This document shows, piece by piece, positions 39,501 through 54,584 of a stretch of DNA of 64,000 nucleotides. The position numbers were made by a program, and so were the translations under genes. The stretch is from positions 547,001-611,000 of the forward strand of contig JAWRVZ010000041.1 of the NCBI GenBank assembly GCA_037043235.1, read 5' to 3'. The DNA is from Rhodeus uyekii. Taxonomy: Eukaryota; Chordata; Actinopteri; Cypriniformes; Acheilognathidae. Every line of letters begins with the position of its first letter. Within the stretch, counting starts at the first letter, position 1. The notes under the pieces are model-generated. The model ran no database searches. It was given only the letters and a program-made list of their open reading frames with translations, and was not told where the DNA came from.

Positions 39501-42500
39501 TGAGATCATTGGACCTCTGGGTTGTGTTAGAAAGTAACTTGAGGAACAAAGGCATACGTCTAGTGGTTTCACCATTTGTGATGGTTCGGGCAGTGGGAGG
39601 AGAAAGAACAAAAGATATAGAAGTTCCCAAGGTCAGATGGACTCCAGATGGACGTTGTTAGACCGAACGGGTGAGTTCAAACATGAACAGCAGATACAGT
39701 TCAACAGATGTATTTCAATACCCAAAACCATACAAATGTTCTTCTCTGACAGATATATCTCACAATTTATGTAGTAAAAGATGATGTTGTTTTAGAACGT
39801 AGGGTCGACTGAATGTCTGAAACTCATTAAACTCCTTCATCCAGGCCATAATCACATAAAAAACACAGATTGTTTTAGATTAAAATGCACTAGTGATAGT
39901 TTTATGTGTTGTCTTGTGGATAAAAAAAGTAAAGAGTTTAGAAAAGTGTTCATAATATACATAATCAATCATAGAAGACCCCTTGGAAGCTCATTATGTA
40001 AATAAAAACTATGAAAATAAAGAGCTATTCAGCTATTCCACTAATGTCATAGGTAAATCTTTAAAAAAAAAACTAAAAAACTTAATTTGATGGTCTTGGT
40101 CCGAGTTTTTGCCTGGTTTTAGTGGGTTTTTAATTACTTTTCAGCTGTGAAATGAGCTAGCCATGCAGCTAAACCACTAGTTTGGTCAAGAACACATGTG
40201 TATATTGCATTTATCTGAAGACATTTTTCAACCAATCAGAATAAAGAGTTTAACAAGCGTGGTGTAATATTTCATACTTTATGTATATAAAGTATACATA
40301 AAGTATAAAACAGATAAATAAAGAATTAACAGCATAATTCTTGTCTCAAAACATACGGCTAGGATGTTTTTTAGGCATTGAGTAACATTCATTAGAATTG
40401 TTCAGGTTTAGGACGCACATTGCGAGATATTATACACTCAAGATTTCCCTGCTGAAACAAGCTAATCTGCTGAGATTTCAAACTTGGATTCTTGAGGCTT
40501 ACAACATCACCAGCTGCACCACAGAACTTCATGCATGCTAGTTCTGTCAGCACTTGACTTTTCTCTAAAGCACTTGTAAACTACCAGGCCAAATGCGAGG
40601 AGAACAAATTTCCGATGCCTCCCAGGACTCTAAATTTCCTGTGCAGCTTTACATGTGGGTGTTTAGACCATGTGTGTGCGGAACAGTGCCACAGATCCAT
40701 GGTTTTCTCAAAGTCATCTGTTGTTTCTCAAAAACAGTCCTTTACGCTTTCACATAATCTTTATTAGCAACTAGCGAGAGCTGCTGCTATCCCAGATAGC
40801 TTTTGTGCTTACCAGTGAATCATGAGTCTTAGTTTTTGCCTTTCTTCTTGGTTTTGTCCTGCCAGAGGTATTTTCCAGTAGAGTTGAGTGGGTGGGATGG
40901 GAAAGAACCAAATGTTCAAATAGGTGGAAATCTGGATGCGTTTCTAAAGTTATGAGCCACTGCTCTCTCAAAGACTGCTTTTTACTGATTTAATTCACCC
41001 ATTTACTTTTTACTGAGTCATTTACCAAAAGTATATTTTTAGTCGATGAGTCACATCTCCAAGGCCAGCAAAAAAAATGAAACATTAAATAACTGTAATA
41101 TTCCAAAATATGGTCATGTTGTCATGAACAACTCTCTATCTTCACTGTCTACACCCTTGACTCTTACGTGACTTTTATGCTCTTCCTTTGAATGAGATAA
41201 TTACTACTGTTAATATTCAGGGATGTATCATTCTGATTGGTCAGTAATATCATTCTTGTGTCAAATGTATTTTGAATGTATTTAATTAATAATAGTCATC
41301 TATGGTAATTCCGAGAGACTTGACCAAGCAAAAACTAGTTTAGGCTGGTTTTAAGTTGTTACTGAAATTAAAAACCGAGACTTAAACTTAAACTGAGAAC
41401 TAGGAGACACACCAACACACTTCATTAACAACCAATAAACACAAGGGAATTGCAAGAGGGTTTTATACACAAGGGAATGAAAAAACACCTGGGTAGACTA
41501 ACAATTAAGTGACCACACGACAGGTGCAGGAAGTGTAACAATGACCTTACAGACAGGAAGTGTTCTCAAGACCTCACCAACAGGAAGTGACAAAGAAGTC
41601 CCGACAGACAGGTAGTGACAAAGAAGACACAGACAAACGGGACCAAGTGTTACATAAGTATTGCTGGTTCTTTTTATTTTCAGCAGGACAATATCATAAA
41701 ATCAACACCAATAGAGGAATGCTAACTGTAGTGAAGTTCGTAGTCCGGGGAAGGAGGAGGCAGGAACAGGCGAACGTTTAACACTTTAATATTCAAATAA
41801 AACAACAAATACAAAATGAAAGTAATGGTGGCAGTCCCTCACGGGACACAAACACAACACAACATAAATTCCAGGCCTGGTCCTCGCTCCTCCTTTTATG
41901 CTTCCGCCGGTGCCACGCCCCGCTCGCCACAATATAATATTCAAAGTTCTTGATGAATATAATTTCCCGTTTCCAACAGGGTGAGCCAGGAAGGGCAGGG
42001 GCACCAGGTTACCGTGGCGATGAGGGTCCTGCTGGGCCAGAGGTGGGAAATATTAACTAGTCTTGATTACCTGTCACCCTGAGCTTTTGTTGAATCTATG
42101 ACTGATTTCCTATGTTGAATTTCTGTGCTTTAGGGACCTAAAGGGGTCCGAGGATTTAAAGGGGCGCCAGGAGACAGAGGCCTGATGGGAGAGAGGGTGA
42201 GTTAGTCCTGTTGATCTTCACAGCTAGTTTTAACTAACCAAAGGCAGTTGTCCGCGGCTATAACACGTTTTTTTACCTGCTCAGGGAGACGATGGCCCTC
42301 CTGGAAATGGAACTGAAGGTTGCCATGGTTTTCAGGTAGAGTGATTAAACATCTTACCATCAAAAATCATATTCATTTTCTTTATTGTTTATGCGTATGT
42401 TTTGTATATTTTAGGGTTATCCTGGTCCCAGGGGAGATCCAGGAGCACTCGTAAGTATCCTGAAGCTTAAAGAAGATCTCGCTTACAATAGAACCCAACA

Positions 42501-45500
42501 CTAATGTTCCAGAGGAATATAAATCATTGTGACTATTATGTATTTGCATGTTTGAATATTTTGCATGAAACTTTACAGTGTGATTTTATTGAATTTTTTA
42601 TATTTTGTTATATTTTACCATCACAGTTTTGGGTTCATTTGCTTAATTATGAAAAAAAATGAAAGAGTAGTTTATTCCTAATCCCAATGGAGAAAATTAT
42701 TTGGAAGAATCCTTTACGTCTGTGGTTATCATGAAATTCTACTTTATTAAGCAATTAAAAGATAGCCTCCATATGGAAGAAGATGTTAATATTAAGAATG
42801 ATTCATTCAAATTTATTAAGCGATTAAAAGATTGCCTCCATATGGAATAAGATGTTAATATTGAGAATGATTCATATGATTTATTAGTAGCTTTATTAGC
42901 ATACCTAACTGTTGATTTCCAAACGTCTTGATTCATTAGGGGTTAGTGCATATGTGTCTCACAGCAGGGATTGTGTATCGCAGTAGACGCATAACAGCTG
43001 AAATTACTCATCCCCGGCAGATGTAAATTGTCTAGACTGAGACGTTAAGAGGAGACGGTTGATAAGCTGACACAGCAAAGATAATTCCTCTGACCTAATG
43101 TCCCTCCTTGCACTTTATTTAACTTCTCACATTCAAGGGTGGAAAGGGAACCCCTGGACCCAAGGGAGATGATGGAGAGCCAGGTGAACCTGGATCAGAT
43201 GTGAGTCATTGCCTATATCACCCTATTTTCTGTATCACCCCTCCCTTAAAGCCTCTTTATCCCTCTTTCTCAGAGTAATCCAAATTTTCCATAGCACACA
43301 CATCACCTTTCTCCTGTTTTTCTCTCTTTTAAAAGAATGTTCTTGGTTAAGTACGAGTTAAGCACTATCAAAAGCACTTTCAACAAAGGTTTAAAATCTG
43401 AAATGTGCAACACCTGTCTTGGTTAAAATAGGTTCATGCAAATGCATAAAATGTTGCTTACGATAGCATAAAAAAGTGCCATTCTCTGTCAGCATGTGTT
43501 CATTTCTTCTGCAAAACAAAGTTCCCAATAATAGAGTTTTAAAACAGTTTTAACTGATCATGTGATTTCAACAGAGACTTGTCAAGAGAAAAGTCTCCCT
43601 ACTATATATACTAAAATATGACTTCAAATTTCTGCAATTTCAAGAGGAAACGAACGATTTGAATGAACTCTCTTGTGTGTCAGTCACACAAATCATAGAG
43701 AATCCTGGAGCCTCTCAGGGTTTCGGTCGCTGCCTCTTGCATGAGTTCAGGCAGCAGTGTATATCTTGTTGTCATGGATTCAAGGAAGCAAAATTCAAGA
43801 GGCTGTATCTTTATTTACCTTAGTTTCAAACATCTAGAAAGGAGGCCTTGAGATGATTTGATTTTGCCAGATTTGTTTAGTGAGAAAATCACATCAGAGC
43901 CATGTTTAATTTTTCAGTAGATTACACAGAGTAACCAACGTTGTCACTTTTGAATGTATACATTAATAAACAAAACATTTTTAGAGAAAACAAGATGCAA
44001 GAATGCTTGTGAGCAGAAATTTGGTTGGAAGTTTTACATGTTTTACACTTTTCTGAAGTCAGACTCTTCTGCTGGATTGCATTCTTTAACAGCCCCCACA
44101 CACACTCAGTCCAACAGATGGGTTCTTCGGCACTCTCACAAAACAACATGTGCTGTAGAAGAGTGTCTGATGATTGATTTAAATGGTGGAAGTTGTGGTG
44201 AGGAGGTTTGGATTTGGTCCATTAATTGAGGACTGCTGTAACATCTCTTATTTTTGGGAGGATGCAACATCCATTTAGTAGCCTACATTTTTAGGTTCAT
44301 TAGTGGAGATTGCTAGCATTGCTCCAAACCTGTTTAAATTGCTCCTGTTTAAAATGCTTGCGCTTTGTACAATATGTGCTATATCATGAATAATGGTGTG
44401 CTATTACTTTTCTAAGCAGTCAAACATACATATTTTAGCTTGATAGATAATAAAGCAGGTGGATAATAAAAAGTTTATATTTTTCTATCCATTTTATAAT
44501 GTTTGTATGTTGTGTAATGTAATCATTTGATCTTCTGATTTGCGTCCATAAAGTTCAAAATTAAGCACAAACTTTAACTGTATTTTACACCCATATATTT
44601 CCATTATCTAAATTAGACATTACCATGTGGTTATTTCTATTCTACATAAAAATGTAATTAAAAACTTTGCTGCTTCTTATAGTACATATACACACAATTT
44701 TATTTGCTCGACAGATAATAAAACGATTTGATTGATTTGCATTGTACTTGAGCCTTATCTATGGACTCGAATTCCAGACAGACTGGTACTGTTTGGTAGG
44801 CAATTACCTGGCAACCTCTCCACTAATGAGATTTCCTCACGATCCAACTTTGGGCTGTGTTGTTTTGGTTCTTGTTGATCCCACACGTGTACAAACATCT
44901 CAAACTTGCAATCATCTTCTTCCCTGTGTGTTTACAAATGGAAGTATTGTGATTTTGTCCCAAAATAAATAGCTGGTCCCTGTGATTTTGCCAAGTACGA
45001 TGCGTTCCTAGATCAACATCTTTTTTTGATTCTGGAACAGCAAAACTGTCAAAAAACATAGTTCCTATACCCCTAAACCTAAGCCCGCCCATAAATTATC
45101 CCTAAAATTAGAGGGAAATGATAGGTGAATTAAATTGTGCAGAAGCACCTATCCTTCAAATCTGACTGGTTGATTTATATGTTGTTCCAGGTTTTGAACA
45201 ATAGCTCAAAACACAATGTTACTGATCTTTTAGGTTCATTACAAAACTACGGCACCATTACTGATCATTGTAATTAAATCAGAATTAGACATTTGATATT
45301 TAGTGCAATAAAGTAGGATAATAAATAAAAAATGCTATTATTCACCTGTATGTGGTTGAAGTCTTTAACACGCAGACAGCATTTCAATCTTTGGTTTACA
45401 TAAAGTAAGTGTAACCGTTAGCAGTTATTCAAGTTAAATATCAGCCCACTCCAATCCTTTATATAATCATCAGACAGTCTCTTCCCAGTGAACTGTGGTG

Positions 45501-47088
45501 ACGGTAATGCACAATAAGAAGACGACACAGCTCTGCTTCAACACATTGCATGTTCGTCAAAACGCAATGTAGCTTTTGGTCGCAGAACACTGCTACTTGC
45601 TGGAAAAAGAAGCAACTGAGGTCTTGTGTCAAGCAGCTGAAAAATTTAAAGTTAGTAGTGCCACTACTTGTAGTTAGCTATCCACATCACTGTTGTTGAG
45701 GCACATGATGGAAGTCCAGCCAAAAGACTATTGCAGAAGTCTTGCTTAGAATGATAAGGACCTGGAGATGAAACTGTGTAGCATTTTGCATTAGGAAGGG
45801 CTTGATCTTACTCATTGTGCAAACCTGTATGGTCAAGCTGTCTTGTAAGGGTCTTTGAAGGACAGCTGGTCATCAAAGATTACCCCAAGATTTCTGACGA
45901 ACCTTGACAGGTTTGTTGTCGATGGTAAAATTCTGCTGCATAGTCAGAGTAGCAGGGCAGACGAGAAGCTCTGTCTTTGCCAGGTTGAGCTGCAGGTGAT
46001 GTTCTTTCATTCATGCCGACATGTCCGCCAGGCATCTTGGATCATCTGGTTAAAATGAAAAGTAGAGCTGTGTCATCAATTTAGGAGAAAGCATGTGCCT
46101 CTATGATGGGTCCCAGTGATGTAGTGTTTATGGAGAAATGCAGGGGTCCAAGTACTGATCTGTGAGGAACCCCCATGACCAGTTGATGTGCTTCGGATAC
46201 CTCCCCCATCCAGCAATAGAAATAACAAATAGTTTCATCTTGGCCAACAGCAGTGCAATCAAAATACAAATTATAATAAAAGTCGAAAATAGAAATAAGT
46301 AGTAAATGAATGAATCCTTCCTAGCAGCAAATATTAATCTGAACAACAGAAACGAGACTTTAAGCAAACACTGGCACTATCATCGTCTCCACTGTCTAAT
46401 TGCTTCTCCTATTGTTGTTTATGATGTCTAGCTGTGCACATCCTCAGCAAAAATGTTTGAGGAAATTCTCTGCACGTTCAGTGCTTTGATCATTCTGGCC
46501 ACTTAGTACATCTGTAGGATTTAGATTGCAGTGTTTTCCTTTAGCACTTAGTTGTCATTTGATCTAGTCAGCGGGTAGATTTTGAACTCTTTGTGTGGAC
46601 TGCAAACTTTGAAGTATCACCATAGATTCCATTATGTTACATCTGGAACATATTTGTGGTAGAACAGGGCAGTAGAATGCTATATATTATGTAATGGTAG
46701 AAATATTTTTATATAGTTAGAGTTAGTTAGAGTTTGTGTTAAATATATGTTGATTTTACATTGTTATTAATACTTGGAACATGAATACAGATTTTCAAAT
46801 AAGTCTAAAACTATCCATTTTATTATATTTATTTTATTGTTTTGAGTCTTTTTATTATTTTGCACCCATAAAGTTCAAAATGAAGGAGAAACTTTCATTT
46901 TTAATCCATAATTCAATTGATAATCCAAAATAGACATTACCACGTGGTTATTTTTATTAAGTATATATTTATATCATGGTCTGTCAGAATACTCAATTCT
47001 GATTGCCTGGAAGCTGTGCATTAAGATTGGTTTAATGCATTGGTAGTTTTAGTAAGTTTAATCACCGTTCCATATAAATGCACTGCTG

Positions 47089-47126
<38 letters not shown>

Positions 47127-50100
47127 CTCCTACATAGAGATCAGAGATCACGCTAAGCTGATTGAGGAGCACAGAAATATGTTGTCATAGTCTGCCCTGT
47201 GACTTTAAATAATGAAGTAGCTTTGCTACTGAACCAATACATTATACTTCTTTATGATGTGGAAGTATTCATATTTATTATTAAATATTATTATTTATAA
47301 TATTATTATTATTCATTAGCAATATCACTGTTTTTGAAGGATCAAAGGTAGTAGGCGGAAAATAATTAACTTACTCATCTACCGTACTGTATTTCAATCT
47401 CTCTCAACAATTAATTCAAATAAATGTCATAATTCAGTCAAATAAATGTACTATTACCACACTATATCTCTGTCTCTTAAAGCGGGAACAATGTTGATCA
47501 AGCGAGTTGTAGCTAGAAAAATAACCAAATGTTGCATAGTAAAAATCAATAACTGTTTTATCTTGTTAGCGTTAGCAAGTGACTATGGTATAAACTGCAT
47601 AATCTACGTCTAGGTGTGGTTCATGATTTGAATGCACTTCGCCTCCCCTTCGATTTAAATGGTTCTTTGCCTCCACGTACTACATTAAAGTCATTTAATG
47701 CAAACCTAGCTGTGGATTATACCATATATAATAACTATCATATGAGGTTTTGTTCATAGCACCCACCCTTGTGTGGGATTTTATTCAAGTGACATATCAC
47801 ACATGCTTATATCAAAGCGCTGAGCTCATGTTCAATTTTTACATCAAAACAATCTTGAGTCACTTCATTGTGGTTGTACAAGCCAACACAAAATAGAAAC
47901 AAATACATATGCTCATAAGCTTTCATCTTCGATCATCTGGAGTCGATTTTTGGTGATCTAACGCCCAGACAGCACACTATTCATCATTGTGTTTGTCTTT
48001 GTCTTTGTCCATGCAAAACCAAAACTTCAAGGAAGCAGTGGAGACGTACATATGTGCAAGAATTTATTTTCATCTGTTGGCTGTTAGTGGGTCTTTCTTT
48101 AGAAATGATGTTCTAATTTTAAAATAGCTGGTCTTTCTCACACGTTGAGAGAATATAGGGTGCCAGGTTTTTGTTTGTTTGTTGATCTGTGATTTGAGTG
48201 TACTCTGAGCTACAGAAAGTCCACATAAATCGTGCAGGATGTTTACAAGCCATACACATTTTGCAGCAGATGTGTGTAAACTGTTTACACATGGTGATCG
48301 CTCTATTGAAGATAGACATAAACCCTTTCTGCAATACTGATATTTTTGGTGTTTACTAAGACAAGCATCACTATTACTATCGCTGTAAAAAAAAGGGATT
48401 GTAATTTTAATGGTAAAAAGCTAAAAATGCTAGGTTAAAAACCTACGAGTTGGTTAATGACGCTAAATTCCTTTACTCTATGTTATGAGGTTTTACTGAC
48501 AGTTTGAGGATCCAGTGTAGTAGCGAGATTTAATCACAAGTTTTTTTTTAAATACTTTTCATTAGTTATATATTTGCAAAATGCATAGAGAGACAGTTAA
48601 ATGGTGACCAATAGACAGATCTCTGGAAAAATAAAACTGATTAAATATAGAGACATAACGTTTCCGTATGTAGTATCGAATGATTTCTTATTGGACATTC
48701 ATGTTAATGTCTTCTATACTTGTGACAAGGCTGAAAATGCACTTGCATTATGTTCAGACAAATTTCAGAAGGCAACAAACTCACTTAGAACAGCCTAAAA
48801 CATGAAAAGCCAATGGCTATAGACAGACACACTCAAAGTTCAACCACACATACACTTTATGATAATTAGAAACATATCCTTGTGTTTATCACCTTTCTGT
48901 AACTCTCTTCAACTGCTCACAAAAACCTAAAGACCCTCTGTAAAAGTTTTGAGAAGCTTACCATAATAAGATTCATTCAGAATCCAAAAGAAATCATAAG
49001 CAGAATTGCAGTGGCCATAAATTCAAATGTTTACCACATGCTTCTTAAATTCTTACTTCTTAAAGAATGGCCACAGGCTCTTCTTAATAACCACCAGGTG
49101 TGGAGGGAATAAAATCCCCAATAATGCAGAAGGAAGAGCACTTTAACAAGCTGAAGCAAACACTGATTTCAAGTAAAGTTAAACTACTGTGATTGAATGA
49201 ATGTTTGTATTTCAGACAATGTTTACATGATATATGAACATTTTGCTGCATTTGTGTTTCGGATGTTTAAACAGTGATCATTCAGCTTCAGACATAAATA
49301 CAGTTTCTAAAGACTTCTGTTTATAGTGGTATTTACTAAGTCAATCGGTATTACTATGTCTAGTACTAAGGATCTGAAATGATATGCATCTCATCAAGTG
49401 TTCTTTATTTATCAACACTTTTCTAATCAGTAAAGCATGATAGCATAGCATAGCATAGCATAGCAACATGCTAGTATGAACCACTCAGAGCAAAGCTTGC
49501 AATCTAGTTGATGTTCATTGCACAGAATCAAATTGTGACTGAAACAAATAATAGCTTATAGCACCTAGCTTGAAGTCTGATCTAGTTTTTGTAGTAAAGG
49601 AATGTTTATTTTCTTTGCTTCTACTAGTATAGCTGTCAGGTGGTGACTTTAGCTGCATAGCTATGTTTGGAGCATTAGCATTCTCTTGATTAGTGACACG
49701 TTTATGTTCCTACTTGGCCAAATTGAGGAATTTATAAATGTTTAAGTGTTTGATTTAATGGTGTGTAAATATAAGTTATTTTGTATACATTATTATTCTC
49801 ACATCTGTTCCATATGAGCATTGAAGGTGCTTTGCTCTTCCTTTTGTGTTTGGCTCTATCTTCCTGCTGGCCAAAACTGTTTAGAATTGTTTACTGTGCT
49901 TGTAAACAATTGTCTGGGCTCCTCCGGCCTTTCCCAAACCCAAGGGGCCTGCATTTGGTCTAGTATCCAACAAGGTAATCACAATGAGCCATAACAATAC
50001 TGGTATGACAGCATCATTTACCTCGTTCCTACTGTGAACCTGGTAGGAGAACGTCTGTGACAGTTGTGGACTTTGAAGTGAGGAATTTGAAAGTAATTGA

Positions 50101-53100
50101 AGCAGCATGGGAGATACGGTTTATAATGGTGACAGGTGGTGAGTATTATTCTCACAGCCTGACCGTGATCTAGAACGAGACAGAAAAGAAGGGATGAATG
50201 TATCTGCTGGGTTAGTAGCAAGACCATACAGAGACAGCTGAATTAATGGAGACCATTTAAGTTGATGACATGGAGGGAGATGGCTGTCTCTGAGCATTTT
50301 GAGCTGAATGCGATATTCATCATATTGATATTACAGTGAGGTCCGAAATACTGAGGCTGTGATTAGGATTCTACTTTAAACCTGAAGATTAACGTATGAA
50401 ATTGTCATTACCTGTGAAATGGGATATATTGACATAATCTGTAACAATATTTTCTTTTTAAATCCTATGCTAATAATATTATTTCAATGTAAATAATTAT
50501 GCTATAAAAAGAAAAACTCTAGAAACTGTACTTCCAAAAGTCTGGCACCACATTGAAAACTGGGTTTAAAAGTCTACTTTGTTAATGGAAATTAGATTTT
50601 AATTTGATTTAGTTTTTAAAAGAACTTGAAATTGTGTCATGGCATTAGAAGAAACAATGACTATTGATAATTGAAGTAATTGACTATGTAATTACCATGC
50701 TAATAATATCGTTTGTAATGTAGAAAAGTTAAATTAGAAAAAGGCACAGTAGAGGCACTTTCATTAGTGAATACCATTGTATAAAATAATACATACACTC
50801 GTTTTACTTAATAGTTCCATAGTCTCTAAATCTTTCTAAATTCACAAAAACACTTTTTTTTAAATTTACAATTTAAATGACAGATATTAACCATGTTAAC
50901 TCTTTCCCTTCCAGCAGTTTTTTTTTTAAGTTGCCAGTCAGCGCTAGCTTTTATTGTCAATTTTCACAAACATTTCATGGCTGCACAACAATTTGTTATA
51001 TGAATATCTAAAGAATAAACAGACCACAAAAAATTATATCTTCATGCATTCTTTTTTTTTTAAATCAACACTTGAATGTTTTCATATTTCATTAAAAAAA
51101 ATAACACTACGAACAAAAAGCTAGATAAGATACTCTTTCAGATGATGTTTAATAGCGGCCCTTACCTTATAACAGTGAAAACGTGGATTTCATGAACATC
51201 AATGGTGGGGAAAGAGTTAAAGTGGTACAGCTATTTAATACACTGTATATACTCAAGCTAACTGTTCATGTATTGTTTTGTCCAGAACGACAGGCCAGGA
51301 CCACCTGGCACTAGAGGACCCAAAGGTCACAGAGGACCTGAAGGAAAATCTGTGAGTGTGAATGCACCATTTCATTGTCTTCAGTCTGTTTACTATATTT
51401 ATTATTTGTTAGAGTTTTTGGGGGGGATATTGGGATTTTTTTTTGTCATATTGTGATTCATGTTCTCCAATGAGAGTTGGATATTCTGCACCATGTGCTT
51501 ATGTCAGCATCCCCACACTCTTTAAATAACATATCTGTATTCAGAATCAGTGAAACATAGACATGCCAATCGGCGCAAGAAATGCAATGGAATGTGATCA
51601 ACAAATCTAACCCTAAAATTTTGGGTCAATAAAAGTTAGAAAAACAAGTTTTATTGTTTGCTTGATATAGAATCAAAAATACCACTGGCCACTGTTGACT
51701 TGCTCACTTAACCTAAAGCATGCCAGAAAATCGGTCTTGACCTTGATTAAATGTCTCATCAGATACATTTAGGAGGTGATTGGCATTATTAAATTTTCAG
51801 AAGTAAACAACAAGGCTCTTACAATGTCTAGAGGAGCCAAGAGAAATTTTAAAGTGTACAAATCTTCAGTTATGTAGAAAGGCATTGAACAGCCATGAGT
51901 TATGAGTGTGTGGGAAGGGAAATTTCTCTCAGCCTGCAATTTTGTGATGTTCTTCTTTGCCACTGGCTGACATCCAGAAAGGAGGAGACTTGTCTGTCTC
52001 AAAATGCTCTTATTTGGAAAGGGATTCAGAGCTTCTTTTGCTCTGGCAGAATTACATCTGTGTAGCATGTAACAAAACAGACAGTGACCCTTACACAGAC
52101 CTATTTATGCTATTTGATACTACAGAAGTACAGTATGTGTCTTTGTGTGCACATTGTATATTCATCTGTGTTGTATTCATGCACAGGGACCACCAGGACC
52201 ACCTGGGCCTCAAGGAGCAGATGTGAGTGAGATTGATTTGAATAAGATGGGTTTTACTGAATGCACAAATCAAAAAGCACACATTATTGGACATAGTCCA
52301 ATGCACATGTTCCAGCACAGTTTCCTATATGAAGAGACAAAGAGTGTGACAGTGCTCTTGATAATAAATGATCCTGGACATTCCACAATTCACTGTCCAA
52401 TATTTTTGTGAATTCCACATCGCTGACAGTCAGTAACTATGGTAATTCCTAGCCAAGGCCCAAGCACATACCAGACTAGACCTTTGTGGAATAAAAGCAT
52501 CCTTTAATAGTGCACGACAGCTGACTTTTCCAGTTGCATCTTGCAAAGAAATGAATGCATGACTCTATAGATGCGCAGTCCTTAAGACTGACATTTAAAG
52601 GGGTTATTTTGTACATTTCGATGTAATGTGCAATGTAAAGCTTTTTCCCATAACATTCATCATTTAGTGACCATTTAACCCTTTTCTCAATTAGTTTTGT
52701 TACTGTGCCTGTGTCAGGGTTCGGGAAGGATGCAAGGACCCAATCGCAAGGCGGAAGACAATTTATTGTGTGAAATAAAAGGACAAGACTAAGATTCACT
52801 AGAAATAACTAGGATTCAACTGGGACTCCACTTGGATTCAACTAGGTCTCTACTAGAAAATAACTAGGACTCAACCAGACATCAGGACAGGACAGAAGAC
52901 AATGAAGCAGCACAGGACAGCAAACACGACGGGATTATAAAGGGAGCACATGGGGAAGTTAACGAGGGAAAACAGCTGGGATAAATTAAACTAATGACAA
53001 TGAAACAAGACGGGTGGGGTAACAGACAAGACATGAACACAAATCCAATGCGGACGCACATTGCTGCATGTTCACATTAAATAGAGACAACGTGCAGCAG

Positions 53101-54516
53101 GTGACAACCAAACTGCGCGTGACAGAAAACACATGAAAGCACGCGGCCGATGAAAACACAAACCGCGTACTAAACATAACACACAGACGAGAGGGAGCGC
53201 GGCTTGTGCAAAGCTTGAAACCGCACCCACTCACATGACATAGAGCGCACAAGAATGAGTAAACACCTGTTCTCACGCGCTCACGACAAGGACGAACACA
53301 CGAGTCATGAATGCCCGAACCCCGACACAAAACCGAAACTGAACCAGACCAAAGTATCGGGACTGGACATCATAACTCGCACACAAGACGTCACACAGAG
53401 AAGCATGCACGCGACTCGAACACTTGCACGCACACACAACTCGAGACATTGCGGTAGGGTCAGAGCTCTGCCACAACAACAAGAGATTACTAGACCGAAT
53501 GTGGCAGAACCCTGACAGCCTGTAAGATGTAAAACATCAGGCTTTCTGCATTAGATATTAGTCCATATTAATTTTAAAAGCTCACTAAGAAATCTGTGCT
53601 GAAATGTGATGCATCAACTGCTCTTCCTTCAGAAGTCTCTGCAGAGCTGTAGGTGCTACACAACCAGGAACCTCTTTATATACTATGTATACCTTTACTC
53701 TTAATATGAGTTATTCTGGCGTTTAGGACAAGTTTCTGAATACCAAATAAACATAGTAAAATGTAAATGTAGCAGCCATGTGTTCACTTGTCCAATGTTC
53801 TCTGATGTTGAGTCAGTTTTTTTAAGCTTAGTTTCCAAAATAAGAGTTAAATATTATTCATCTGAATAGTAAAATTTTTTATCAAATGGTCAAGGAAAAT
53901 TTGATTCCTCGTGACCTCTTTATCTGAACTCTTGGTGTATGTTGGAAAAGTATTTGTCAAATGTTGTTTTCATCCTTCAGCACAAGAGGAAATAGACTTT
54001 TAAAAAGGGTCTTTGGAGTAATTGAGTCTCTGGGGAGCGTTGTGCAGAAAGTGCAGAATTTCCTGTAATTAAAGCAACATGGACTTGTGGCTCCATTTTG
54101 TGATACAAAATGGCGACAGAGAAAATCGTTTGCAGAGGCAGCAGTCTCTCTCCATTAATGCCTCTCTCGCTCTCTTTGTAGGAATGTGAGATTCTGGATA
54201 TCATCATGAAGATGTGCTGTGAGTAGAACTGTTTTTGTATTCACCCATGACTCACTACTCCCTCCATAAATGGTGGCCTGCCTGTCGCCCACACTGAATT
54301 AACACCATATTGACTCGTGCCATGAAGGGATGATGCAGCAGTCCACCTAGCCAGCTCGGTGTTAGTAGTGAACATGCAAAAAAATTAGCAACATTTACTT
54401 TACCACTAAGTACTAACAACTATTCATTTGCAACTGGAGGAATATTGTAGGCGCTCTGCAAAATCTACCAAAAACGCATTCAGATTTTTGAGCCGAGTAG
54501 ATTTTAATGTAAACAT

Positions 54517-54584
<68 letters not shown>

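Larger units (their letters stand above)
29261..52222 (+). other. col6a1: col6a1 exons 8-27: Gly-X-Y triple helix
   Basis: Residues 246-584, about 336 of them Gly-X-Y. Exon sizes are 27, 36, 45, 54 or 63 nt, multiples of 9, except exon 23 (51 nt) and exon 26 (66 nt), which carry the helix interruptions GNGTEG and the SDNDRPG region, as in other alpha-1(VI) chains. Every exon boundary is phase 0, usually before Gly. The conserved helical cysteine is in GLPGCKGS (exon 14). A second Cys is in GTEGCHG (exon 23). RGD occurs in YRGDEG (exon 21) and PRGDPG (exon 24). Confidence 0.94.
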
